Assembly (NCBI GenBank): GCA_029379385.1
Contig: CM055610.1
Coordinates: 21,353,422 to 21,417,421 of the forward strand
Source of the DNA: Quillaja saponaria
Taxonomy: Eukaryota; Streptophyta; Magnoliopsida; Fabales; Quillajaceae
Length of the DNA stretch: 64,000 bases
Direction: 5' to 3'
This document shows, piece by piece, positions 1-10,700 of this stretch. The translations under genes and the position numbers were made by a program. Numbering within the stretch: the first letter of the stretch is position 1; every line of letters begins with the position of its first letter. Under the pieces are notes generated by a model. It searched no databases, was not told where the DNA came from, and saw only the letters and a list, made by a program, of their open reading frames with translations.

Positions 1-154
1 TTCAGAGCCTTGATCTTCATTGTTTTTCCTAGTTAGAACTGAAAAGTTTGAGAATAGCATATAAAATGCTTATATACAAACTCGGCCAGGAGAGTGATCC
101 CATCAAGAGGTGTCCGATTTTCATCAATGGTCCAACAACAAGACAATTGATTGG

Positions 155-237
155 ACCAGTAAATTATACTCAACTGAACTAAGCCTTAAATCCCAAATTA
201 GTTGGGGTCGGCTTATATCCCAAACCAGTAAATTATA
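155..237 (+). mobile_element. 5'-truncated SINE-like retroposon with target-site duplication
   Basis: A 55-bp insert (169-223) is flanked by identical 14-bp direct repeats, ACCAGTAAATTATA, at 155-168 and 224-237. The insert holds the phrase AAGCCTTAAATCCCAA followed by TTAGTTGGGGTCGGCTTATA. I recognise this as the conserved 3' segment of the plant Au-type SINE family, which is shared with plant LINEs. The target-site duplication shows insertion by a retroposition-like process. The element is very short and lacks the tRNA-like head. The repeats are read directly; the family name is from memory. Confidence 0.65.
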
Positions 238-716
238 TGATACATTTTTATGATATTGTTAAAAATGAAATGTATTTGGTCAAATGTCATAATCTTATCC
301 ATGTAACCTTAGTAGTTCAAAGAAGTTTAAGAGAAGGGATTCTAGAGATATAAGCAATTTATGTAATAGGAAAGTAATTAACATCTTCCATCGAGTCTTG
401 TGCAGTTTAAGTGCAACTTTCTCAGCTAGGTTTTGATTTTATAGCTCTCACCCTGTTCAAATTGCTCGACACATGTTTCACACGATATTGCTGCTTTTGT
501 TTTAGTTGGTGGTGTCTATTACTTGTCAGATAGTGCTGCAATCAGCTGCTTGTAATCTGGTTACTGGTGACTCAATCATCGGTTGGACTGGCCATTCAAG
601 TTTAAGCTTAAGATATATTTCTGAAATTTTAATTTCTTTGCACATATTGGACGTAGTTTTGATGGATATTGTTCATGGATGGAAAGTGTGCTTATAAAAT
701 ATATCCGTGTATTGGT

Positions 717-931
717 TTTGTAGTTGGAAATATTTCAAGGATCAAATGGAAGCTATGCTCAGTGAAAGTGACCGTAAAGGCATGGTGGTACCCAGAGTTA
801 GAAAAATCAACAGAAAAACTTCTGTCTACACATATCCATTACCAGAGTGCAGGTGTTTACAGCAATCTCATACCACTCAAGTTGGCCACAATCTCAACAT
901 TCCGGGTACCTTGATGAGAACCAAAACCTAA
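717..931 (+). CDS. Possible 3'-terminal exon of a gene truncated by the window edge (unrecognised)
   Basis: After a TTTTGTAG acceptor-like site an open frame encodes about 71 residues, beginning [11 protein letters not shown] and ending at a TAA at 929-931. Its amino-acid composition is balanced and rich in charged residues (for example [11 protein letters not shown]), unlike the hydrophobic translations of neighbouring AT-rich DNA. This could be the last exon of a plus-strand gene whose earlier exons lie at 1-700 or outside the window. I do not recognise the family and could not define an upstream exon with a compatible phase, so this is a weak call. Confidence 0.25.
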
Positions 932-3191
932 GAAACAGATGCCATTCTTCAAATGTTTCTCACACTCGTGCAGTCAACAAATCTTAAATAGTTTGATTGG
1001 CTTTCATTTTTCACTTCTATGGTTTAGGGAAGCCCTTGTCCTTAATCCTACTGCACAGAGATAGATATCATTGCAGTCCTTTACACAAGATATGGGTCTC
1101 CCAGTTTTGGCGACGTGGGAAAGTCCTCATTGTATATCATTCCTTCCCAGTGCATGAAGATCTTGTCTGCTTGGAACAAGTTTTGATGTACATAACAACT
1201 TCCTGCCTTCCTGGGGGACAAGAGATTGGCATAAACCATAAAAGTATTATGCAGAAATCAGGTATAGAGGTGAAGCTTGACCTTCCTGCTCTGATCTATG
1301 TACTTAGGACTGACATGATCCTATTACATTCTGATATTCTTTAGAATTTTTTTAGCCTGAACACAACTGAGAAATGAGTCAGTGATTTTGTGTTCGTATA
1401 CTTGGAACTTGTTTGCTAACAATTTTATTTATTTATTTTGGCTAGTTTCTCAGATATCTTGAGGACCTAGAAGGGTGCAATTTCATTTTATGGTTGTCCA
1501 TTGGCACAATGCAATTAATTTTCTTTACATATTCTAATACTTAACCATCATACAATTTTTTCTCTTGGCAAAACACCAATAGCCCAATAGATCCTTGAGT
1601 CAGTCCTAAGCAAGATATTTCCTTTCGGGATGAAAAATATAATTAAGCTGGTCCCACCAATTCAACTCTGCTCCAGCTTTGCTGATCAAGACCCATCTGT
1701 ATTGAGCAAACACAATGAACATGGGTGGATCCCACCAAGATCATTGCTACTGTTAACTGCATATGGTCGACCTTTTGTTGTATACTTGTGTAACGTCTCC
1801 ACTCTCCATCATGCATGCTGGTGGAAGTTTGGCTGTGTCTTCCATAAAAATCTTTTTTTCTTACGCTACGTTGCTTTCTATTCTAATCATCACTTTGTCT
1901 GTCTTCCCAGTCTTCATTTTGAAATCTGAACTGCCAAGAGCTTTTCTTAGCTTTCATTTTTTTTCAAGCAGGGCATGTGTACTAGTTGTTTCTTTTCACT
2001 GTAATAACACTGTTTTCCAAGTCTATAAGATCACTGCAAAAGCAAAATTCATTTGGCGCCAAATTTAGACTCACTTTACTGTTTTTGTGGCTTAATGTCA
2101 CATCCTAGGCACAAGTGCCGTCAATGGGTTGTCGAAAGTAGAAAATTAACGAAGGCCGTGACACTTACTATGATGGACTAGCTCTTACACCTACATGGCC
2201 TGATCTATGATAACTATAATCACCAAGCCTGGGCGGAAACCTTTTTATTTTGATTATATACTTCTTAATTATGATAGTGCTTGTTATGCCCATACTGAGT
2301 TGCTTAATGTTTCTAGCATAGGTTAAGAAAAATTCCAAATCATAAGACAATGAGTACAAAACACGAGTAAAAAATTAGTAAAACTAGGTCAAGATTCTGT
2401 GAAAACATTAAAACCTATAGAAACAATCCAATAAATTGGGGGACCGTTACTGTTTTTCTGTAACCAGACCAGTAATGCTAACGCACCCGGTGTCACCTAA
2501 GAAGATGATTGATGCCTAAACAGCTGGCCTTGTTATGTCCGGATTTGATTCTGCTGAGATGTACGAGGAGCCAGTCCTAGCTCAACAAGCAAAGACAACT
2601 TGTAAGTATGTCACCCGCCGAAGTTCTAATCCTGGGGTGTCTGAGTGAGTATTATACACAAATCCCAAAGGGTTGCCTTAGTTATTGGGAAGTTACAACA
2701 TTTAGCCACTTTGTAGGTTTGACACTGTTCTAAAACTTGACAGATAAAGATGAACTTACAGGCCCATATATGTACAATTTGCTAACTTCACTGAAATAAA
2801 AGTGAAACAGGGGATGTGTCAAAATTGTAGTTTTGGTAGTCGCGTGAGGCATACTAGGAAGGGGATTGGTATGCAACTCTTTGCTAACTAGTCCTGTAAA
2901 ATATTAAATAGATTAGCAAGCTATTTCCATTTTTTGGTGGGTAACTCCGGCGCTGAAGTAATAAATGCATACATAAAAATGAGCTACTGAACACAACCGC
3001 CAATTGAATTTCTTTGTTGCTCACTGACACCCACCAATGCATACAAAAACGTGGGAAGCTATACCTCTCAACAAAACATCACATGGCTATAGCACAAATG
3101 ATTGATTAAAGTTAGCAACAAGCCTACAACTAGTTTATGCTAAGGAAAATTCTACCACCGCCCCACATTGTAAAATCCAATTAGACACACA

Positions 3192-4778
3192 TCAGAAACC
3201 TCCATAGATTACAACAAAGCAAGGCAAAATAGCTCTAGGGTTGTAGACATACAACTCGTCCAAGTTAGAATAAGCTCCAACAGCCCCAGCAAGTGAATCA
3301 TACTCCTCCATATTACCTTCCACATTCTTCTTCACCCTGCCCGCTATCACCCGGCAAACCAGCATTGCCCTCTTGTCATCGTTGTTGTTGTCCTCTAGTG
3401 GAAGTCTAGCTTTATCGTGTGCCTTCCCACTGGTGGCTGTCGTGAAAATACCATTTTTAGCAATTCCTCCTTCTGATTCTCCAGCAACCCTGAAGCCATT
3501 CTTGATAATGCTACAAACATTGCATTGTGGGATTGAGTTGCAGAGGTTGGAGGATCCATTTAGGCCTAGTGAGCAGACAAATGTGGTACAGTGGAACCTG
3601 AGGAGCTCATTGCCGTCTGCTATACAACGTGGGTGTTTTTTGGTGAGCTTGGTGGCTTTGGCTTTAATGGAGTCTCTGTATTCTTCAAATTTCGAAATGG
3701 TCTTTTGGGTGTTGTGGACTTTAAGGATGCGGTCGATTTTGCAGATTGGGGATTGTTTCCTTAGCCAGCTTGATTGGAATATAATTTCCACTATATTTTT
3801 GCTTGTGTCTTCAGGTCCCAGTTCAGACACTATGAAATTTGTAAGCCAAGATTAAAACATTGGAAAATTGACGATCAATAATAGCGCATTGATATGTGTA
3901 GTGAGTGCTGAAATGGTAAATAGTAATAATGTTGCAGTGAGTTTGTCAGAGGAAAAAAAAGGGGAAGAGGGTTGTACTAAACCAGATGAAGGATTTTATG
4001 AACAGAGGAATGAAAAAAAAAAATCAAATTAGAGTTCAGATTGCTGAAAATGTAGACCATATTAAATATGAGTTACAGGAAGAAAAAAAATGAGGACATT
4101 GAAAGTACCTGCATGCCTAACAGCCTGGTGAAGCTCCAAATTTTCAGCTTTCATGAAGATTTCACCACATTCAGGACAAGAACAAATGCTAGCCCTCAGA
4201 GAAGGGTCTCTGGTGAAACCAAGAACAGGATCAACCACCATGCGACACTCATAACAGCCTGAGAATCTCCTGAATGGCATCCCTCTAAAAGACCCACCCA
4301 CAGAAGAATTGGAAGATGCAGACATTGAAGAAGAAGAGGCAGAGACAACTCCATTGAGTTCATGCAGAGGAGCTTTCATAGATCTGCTAGAAGTATCATG
4401 ACTGTTAGATGAACCCAATGAGACCCTTTTCTTATGGATATCAGGGGATCCTGTTTCAGGCTTGTGCATGACCTTTGTATTGCTACATAGTGAACCTGAA
4501 CATTTCATTTTCTTGCATTTCTTGATGTTTTCTTCGGGGACTTGTACTTGTTGTAGCTTTGGGGGTTCTCTTCGCTGCTTTGGTTGTTTCTCATGCTCCT
4601 TCTGCTTCTGCTTCTGCTGTTGCAGTTGCTGTTGCTGCTGTTGTGTTTGGAGATGTCTACAAGTTAATAGGCCTCTGACAACTGCCCATGGAGGTTGCTT
4701 CTCTGTTTTTTGGGGCTGGATGTTTTGGTTTTCGTTGATATGCTTGGTGGGTTTTCTATGGGTTCTGGGCTTGCTCAT
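3192..4778 (-). CDS. C2H2 zinc-finger protein with a PARP-like C-terminal domain
   Basis: Two exons, 4778-4109 and 3829-3192, join in phase (G|TG) to give 435 aa; the intron is 279 nt. The N-terminal half is basic and glutamine-rich (around residues 46-65), then serine-rich. One C2H2 finger lies at Cys201, Cys204, His217 and His222, ending at the exon junction. Exon 2 matches the PARP/ADP-ribosyltransferase fold: an RILKVHN...FEEYR helix, NELLRFHCTTF (His303), GIFTTAT, and DELYVYN...ILPCFVVIY (Glu415). Arabidopsis At1g75710-type C2H2 proteins have this layout and similar length. Of the His-Tyr-Glu triad, His and Glu seem kept while the Tyr position is Phe352, so ADP-ribosylation activity is doubtful. 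The start is the first Met of the open frame. Family assignment is strong; biochemical function is unknown. Confidence 0.85.
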
Positions 4779-7719
4779 TGTAGAAAAAGATAAGAAATTT
4801 GTTCACAGATAGACAATTGGTTCTGCTTCAAAAAACTCAAGATTGAGTACTTTTCAAGACCTGAGCTGAAACATCTTAGAGGGTGGACTTGCAGAGGAGC
4901 TGCTTATAGTAGAATCTGATTCTTGGATTGGTACTATGGGTATGTGAGTGGTGCTCTTTTTAGCTTTTCGTTATCTAGTATGAATTTGATTTGTAAATTT
5001 ATTAGTCTGAGTAAGACAGCTTATAATATACTATCTTCGGCCTATGAATTTCTCTGAGATTTTTCCTGGATTTGTGGGAAAATAAAGAGATATGGTCAAT
5101 GGGACCCCTCCATATTTGCCCCTTTATGGGCTCCTAAATATTAAAACATACCCAATTTAATTTACAAAAGTTTTATTCATCACTTGCACAATATTAAAAT
5201 CTTGGTTAAATTCTCTACTTGGATGCAAATTAATTGTCAATAGTGTTGAAGTCATTAATGCCTCGTTCAAGTAAAAGAATGCCTTAAAATATGGTTTAAA
5301 ACGTGTAAGTATATCATGTTACCCGCAATAAATTACTAAGAAATATTGTACCAATGCATCTAGTTGTACTACTTAAGTCTTAGCTCACTTCATATCATCA
5401 AACTCCAACATACATTTATGGCGAAGCGGGTTGGCTAATTAATTAGGGTTTTCATTATTCTAAGCCCAAGGTAGACTTTTTTTGGGCTAAGCGCATTGCA
5501 CCAACTGCAAGGTACCCCCTAATTACACCATTATGGTGCTTCTTATGGGGAAAAGCTGCCTTTGCTTGATTGATTCCTTTTGCCTCAAAATCATGCAAAG
5601 CTGCAAGCAGCCCATATGGAATAAAGCTGTGTACTTTAATTAATTAACAGTAAAATCACTCTAATACCACAAAGTTTTTGAAGGTTTATTATTAGGAGTA
5701 ACTATTAAGTTCTTCTTTTTTTCAAATTAGTTCCTAATGTATAAATTAAACAAAGTGATTAGGAGTATACATGCATTTTCAATTGCAAAAAGCATTAGGA
5801 TGTATAAAGCATGTTTCCTAGTAACCGTTACTAAGTAATGTATGTAAAAAGCATTAAAATTGAGAATCACTTTTAATTACCTAAATGGTGAGGCTTAGAT
5901 TATTCTTAGGAAACTTGTGATTTACACCTAACTGAACCCAACAAAAATCTGAACACTTTATATGTATTTTTATCTTTTTACAGTCATCTTTTAGTGAGTC
6001 GGAGAGGAAAAAATTTTAATTGCTTCAAACACGAGATTGTCTCACATACAAAGAGATGAATAAATCCCACATAAAACTTCTTTTATGTGAAAGGCCATGA
6101 ATTTTCCGTACATATAATAATGCTCTAACTTAATTAGTAATATATGATCTTAAAATAACAGATTTTATAAAAATACACACAGCTTAATTTGTGCATATAT
6201 AATACTAACTTGTTTGAATTTCAAATTAGTAGATACTTTAATTGGAGTCTCTTTGTACAGTTCTGTTTCTAACTAATTAAAATAAAATGTAAAGCAGGAA
6301 TAAAAGGAGAAAATCTAATAAATTTTTTAAACATGTACAATATATATTATTAGTCTGCAATGCATGCCCCTTTTGATGCATTTCTTATAAGTTAAGTGAG
6401 ATATGTAAGGGTGCAGTGATGACAAGAAACTAATGTCCAGCTACACCCATGTTTGCTTAAAAGGTTTTGAGTAAACTTTTGGTGTAATTTGTGAAAGCCA
6501 TTTTTGCCTTCTAGTCTAATATTCTAAAAGCTAAATAATGCAAACTGAAACTTCGTTTTCTCTAAGCTCAGAAGCACTTTATGATATATAGTTTTTTAAA
6601 ATTATTACAACCAAATGCCATTTTATATTTCAGACGTAGTTATTAGGTTTTATTTTAATTTATTTTTCAACAACAACTTTTATTTCGATTTAGAAAATAG
6701 GTTAAATCACGTATCTTAACTCTAAAAGAACCAATGACAAGTAAAACTTTTTGAAAATAGCCAATTACTTAAATCTTTGAAGTCCTTCCAAGACCCATTC
6801 TATCACCGATTTTAGAAAAAGAGATAAACTATATGTAATGTGCTTTTAAACCCCAAAAAAGATTCACGACAAAAGAGTTGTACTCTTTAAAACCGCTTGT
6901 ATAGCCTAAATCAATTTATTATGTATTAAATATCAACCTCACAAATCACAATCACATTTTTAGCATTACAACTTTTTTCAAAGTGTTGTATTTAAACAAA
7001 TCATTATTATATGTAATTATAAAACAATTAAATCCAATAGAACACGAGGCTCGTGAGATATAAAATTAGGCATGACAATGATCCAAATGTGATATAACTT
7101 GAACTTGGCATGATATAAAATTTGTCAAAACCTAATTCGGTTTGAAAATGATTCCAACATAACTAGGTTTATTTGTATTTTTTTTCTCAAGTTTCTACAC
7201 ATTTTTTGGGTTTATTCATGAATGATCCGACCTTAACAGATGATGATCTAATTCAAAAATAAATACAAAATGCCACTACCATTTGTACTTGTAGTTTCTT
7301 TAAGCCCTTGAACTCTTGAAGCCCGTTTAAGTGGCTTGAAAAAGAAATGGTAGGGTGCGCACATTTTCATGTCCATGGGCCTGTCCCTTCCTTCTAAAAT
7401 TGACAAGTACACAAAGAGAGAGAGCCGTATGACGGTTCTAATAGTCCAATAAGAGAAATGAAAGCCCGCCCATTTACTTCTGAGTTCTGAGTGCAGAGCG
7501 CCAATGGAACCCTTTTCAAATTCTCACTCACGGTCACTCAGTTTGCTCGGTCCCTCCGTGATCCACTTCTTCAACGAGCTCCATCTTCCTATTTCCCAGT
7601 AATGGGTACCTCCAAAACTCTGATCTTCCCCCACTGATAAACTCCCGGCCACCTCTTTTTTCCAGTACCAAGCTTCACTTGTTTCTCTTCTCTTTTAGAA
7701 ATGCCGTTGAGATTTCGAT
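4779..7719. other. Intergenic spacer between divergent genes, no gene seen
   Basis: This separates the divergent zinc-finger gene (minus) and MPS1 (plus). It is AT-rich with no open frame worth calling. A TTAGGGTTT telo-box-like sequence occurs near 5444-5452. The last 300 bp before MPS1 become richer in GC and include CCAAT sequences (7446-7450 and 7502-7506) and a GCCCGCC stretch near 7464, which could be part of the MPS1 promoter. The remainder looks like featureless spacer. Confidence 0.6.
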
Positions 7720-10700
7720 ATGGACAGGAAGGCTAACCTTCCGGTGCTACCTTCAACAACGAGGAATCTGGACCGTCCAATCAACCCAGATACTACATCA
7801 TCTTCGTCCTCGTCTTTCTCTTCTTCATCTCCGCCGGACTTCCTGCGGCATGTTCAAGCGGCCTTCAAGCGCCATCGCCCTCTCGGTAATTCTCCCTCTC
7901 ACTCTCCCTTTCCTCAATATGTGTGTATTTGTAGACTGTATAATATGCGTCTTGTGGGTGTAGCTTTCCAGTGAATGTCAAATTAGGGCTTTTTCATCGT
8001 ATGGAAGATATCTAGATGATTTTAAAACTTGAATTTAGGGTTTCCAATTATTTGGGTTCTTGAATATATTTGAAGGTACCAATTATCGGCCGAACCAGGG
8101 AAGAGAGGGGGGGGGGGGGGGTATGTGGGGGAGTTGTATCTGTAAATGATCAACTTGGTAATCAGGTTTCTTTCAGTAAATATGCTATCTTTGAATGTCT
8201 GTTAAGTTATTAGAATACAGAGAATGATTTTGGAATTTACTTTTGTGAACCAGAGTTTTAGAATATAGGTTCTATCTAGAATCTACTTTAGGAACTATTA
8301 CTTCTAGTTCATTTTGTTATGCAAGCAACAATGCCAATTAGATGATGATGGTCAGAAATATTAACCACCATCATGCTCTAGTATTTCAGTTGGTTCAGGT
8401 AAAGTATGAATTAGAAGCCAACGGATTAGATAAAACTTAAGCGTTTAATACTTTAAATATAAAGTTTTAATGTTTCATAGTAAACCATTAACTTTTGTTT
8501 TGGGTTCCATTATTTATTTTATTTCTGTCCAAATTTTCTTGAGAATTTCTCAGGTACAATGCAGTCAAATAGTATCAGGCCTCGGCGTATGCTGGTTCCC
8601 CAATCAGAGGTGTCAAAAAGTTCTACATTGAATGTCGGTTCTGGCGTGGACACAAATAAGTCTCAAAATGTTATTTCGTTGAGTTGTCGTCAAGGAGAGA
8701 AGGAATCAGCAGCACAGGTAAAGAACCCAGCCTCTGCTGTTGGACAAAGTCAAGAGGATGCAACAATCACACCTCCTTTAATCTCAGGCACACTCACCAA
8801 AACCTTTGATGAGGGTTTCAACCCATTCTATGCCCAGGAACATCATCCAAAAGCGGTTTCTGATTGTAAAGACAAGATTATAATGCCTTCCTTGCATGTA
8901 GAGTCTCAAAACATAGATAGTCAAAAGAAAGCCCAGTTTTCAACTGGAAACAATGCTACTTCTCGGGGTAAAAGTTTTCTCCTTTTCCTTGGGAATTGCT
9001 ACTATAGAGACTTGGTTAGTTTAAGCTTTTGTTGACAGTTTTCTCTCTGCCATCTGACAGACTCTTTGAACTAATTGCTAATACTGTGTAGTTCTAGAAT
9101 CTGTCACCATGTCTTGCAATATATTTTTCCTTCTCTTTAAACATGCAGGGGCCAATGATCGAATGGCCACTGGGTTGGAGAACTTATCATCTCATATGAG
9201 TTCACTTGCATTGACAGAAATGGAATGGGTTGGAAACACTCAAGTGGAAGCATCGACTGTTCTTAATCCTGACTCAAAGCATCAAAATTCTCAAAACACA
9301 GAATCTGAAATAAGTTTGAGGACCGACGGGGGAATAACTTCTTTGTTGGCAAAGAGAACAACAGCTGTTCAGGATCAACTGCAACAGTTTAGAAACTTCT
9401 TAAGCAAGCCAGCTACTCAATCTTCAGTGGCTGGGCCATCATGTGCCACGACAACATCTGTCCATTCAGCTTCAGCTCCCATGCTTAGTGCAACAACCTA
9501 TTGTTCTCATTCACGTCAAAGTAGTGGTTCCCATGTTGCAGTAGAGCCTCTGGGAGACCTTAATATAAACAATCATCCTGTAACTCAAGGGGTTCTGGTG
9601 CAGTCCAACAATTCACTAAAAGACGCCTGTAAAATGTCAATTGATCAGGCAGCCGTTGCAGTTCAAACTTCTATTTCAGCTATTGATACACAAGTGGAAA
9701 ATAAGGAATATGATCTTTCTGGGGTGCAGCAAGCTTCTCTGCTGAAGGAAACTCGTATTCCAAAACATTCTTCATCAAATGATGATAGGTCAACTAAAGG
9801 GAAAGAGTCTACAAGTGATGCTGTCTGTGTACAGCCTCAGGTTCCCCAGCCCAAAAGCTCATCGTTAGATGGGAAATTGGAGTCTTCAAAGTTAGAAAAA
9901 CAAGAAAAGGCTGCAATTGCAAGCAGCAAAGCTGCATCAGCCCCTCGTAAAAGGACTTATGATCCTGACTTGTTTTTTAAAGTTAATGGGAAGCTTTATC
10001 AGAGGCTTGGTAAGATAGGCAGTGGAGGAAGCAGTGAGGTTCACAAAGTCATTTCATCAGACTGTACAATCTATGCACTTAAAAAGATCAAGCTTAAAGG
10101 ACGTGATTATGCCACTGCATATGGGTTTTGTCAGGAGATTGTGTACCTAAATAGGTTGAAAGGAAAGACCAACATCATACAGCTTATTGACTATGAGGTA
10201 CTCACATTGAACCCGAAGCTTTTTTATTCTGATAACATGCAGGTTAATGCGATTTCATTGATGCTGAGTTAGGTCTCTTCACATCTGCAGTAACATATGG
10301 TGTAACATTGTAATAAACTTTGACAATGCTGCAACTGTGGGAGAAAAACATGATTGTTAAGTCCCAATATATGGACGGGTAGAATGATGAAATTAAGGTT
10401 GCCTGGAGTAGCTGACTTACATATATTGCCTATCAAATATTCTCATAATTGACCAGATAAAGCACTTAGGGGAACTAGATGATCAAAGAGTACCCAACAG
10501 CTAGATCCATTCTCCAGTAAGATGGTATTCTTATAGGGTATATGATAATTTCCCTTTAAATTCAAATGCATTCTTGTTAAAAATTGATTAAACACCCGCT
10601 TTCAACTCTCTTTGTTTTCAACCTAGACCATATGCTTGTCTTGTAACAAGGTTACACCATTGAGGTTATCAGTCATTTTGTATGTTTATACCAGACAATG

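Larger units (their letters stand above)
1..3191. other. Window edge and intergenic stretch, mostly unassigned
   Basis: No gene can be supported with confidence here. It holds a short SINE-like insertion (169-223) and a possible terminal exon (717-931). Open frames at 997-1344 and 1630-2068 resemble no family I know and lack convincing splice context. From about 2098 to 2170 the sequence starts TGTCACA and ends GTGACA, a pattern like LTR termini. The following stretch to about 2700 has a more even base composition, suggesting degenerate transposon sequence, but I could not define its ends. Confidence 0.5.

Noticed and set aside
997..2068. Three 99-115-codon frames on the plus strand
   Set aside because: Overlapping frames, hydrophobic composition typical of translated AT-rich DNA, no family resemblance and no consistent splice sites.
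2098..2170. TGTCACA...GTGACA as a short LTR
   Set aside because: Only about 70 bp apart, no target duplication or internal LTR signals; could be a relic but not supportable.
3373..3855. 160-codon plus-strand frame
   Set aside because: It is the antisense shadow of exon 2 of the zinc-finger/PARP-like gene.
4462..4812. Cysteine-rich plus-strand frame
   Set aside because: Antisense of the Gln-rich and Lys-rich N-terminus of the zinc-finger protein.
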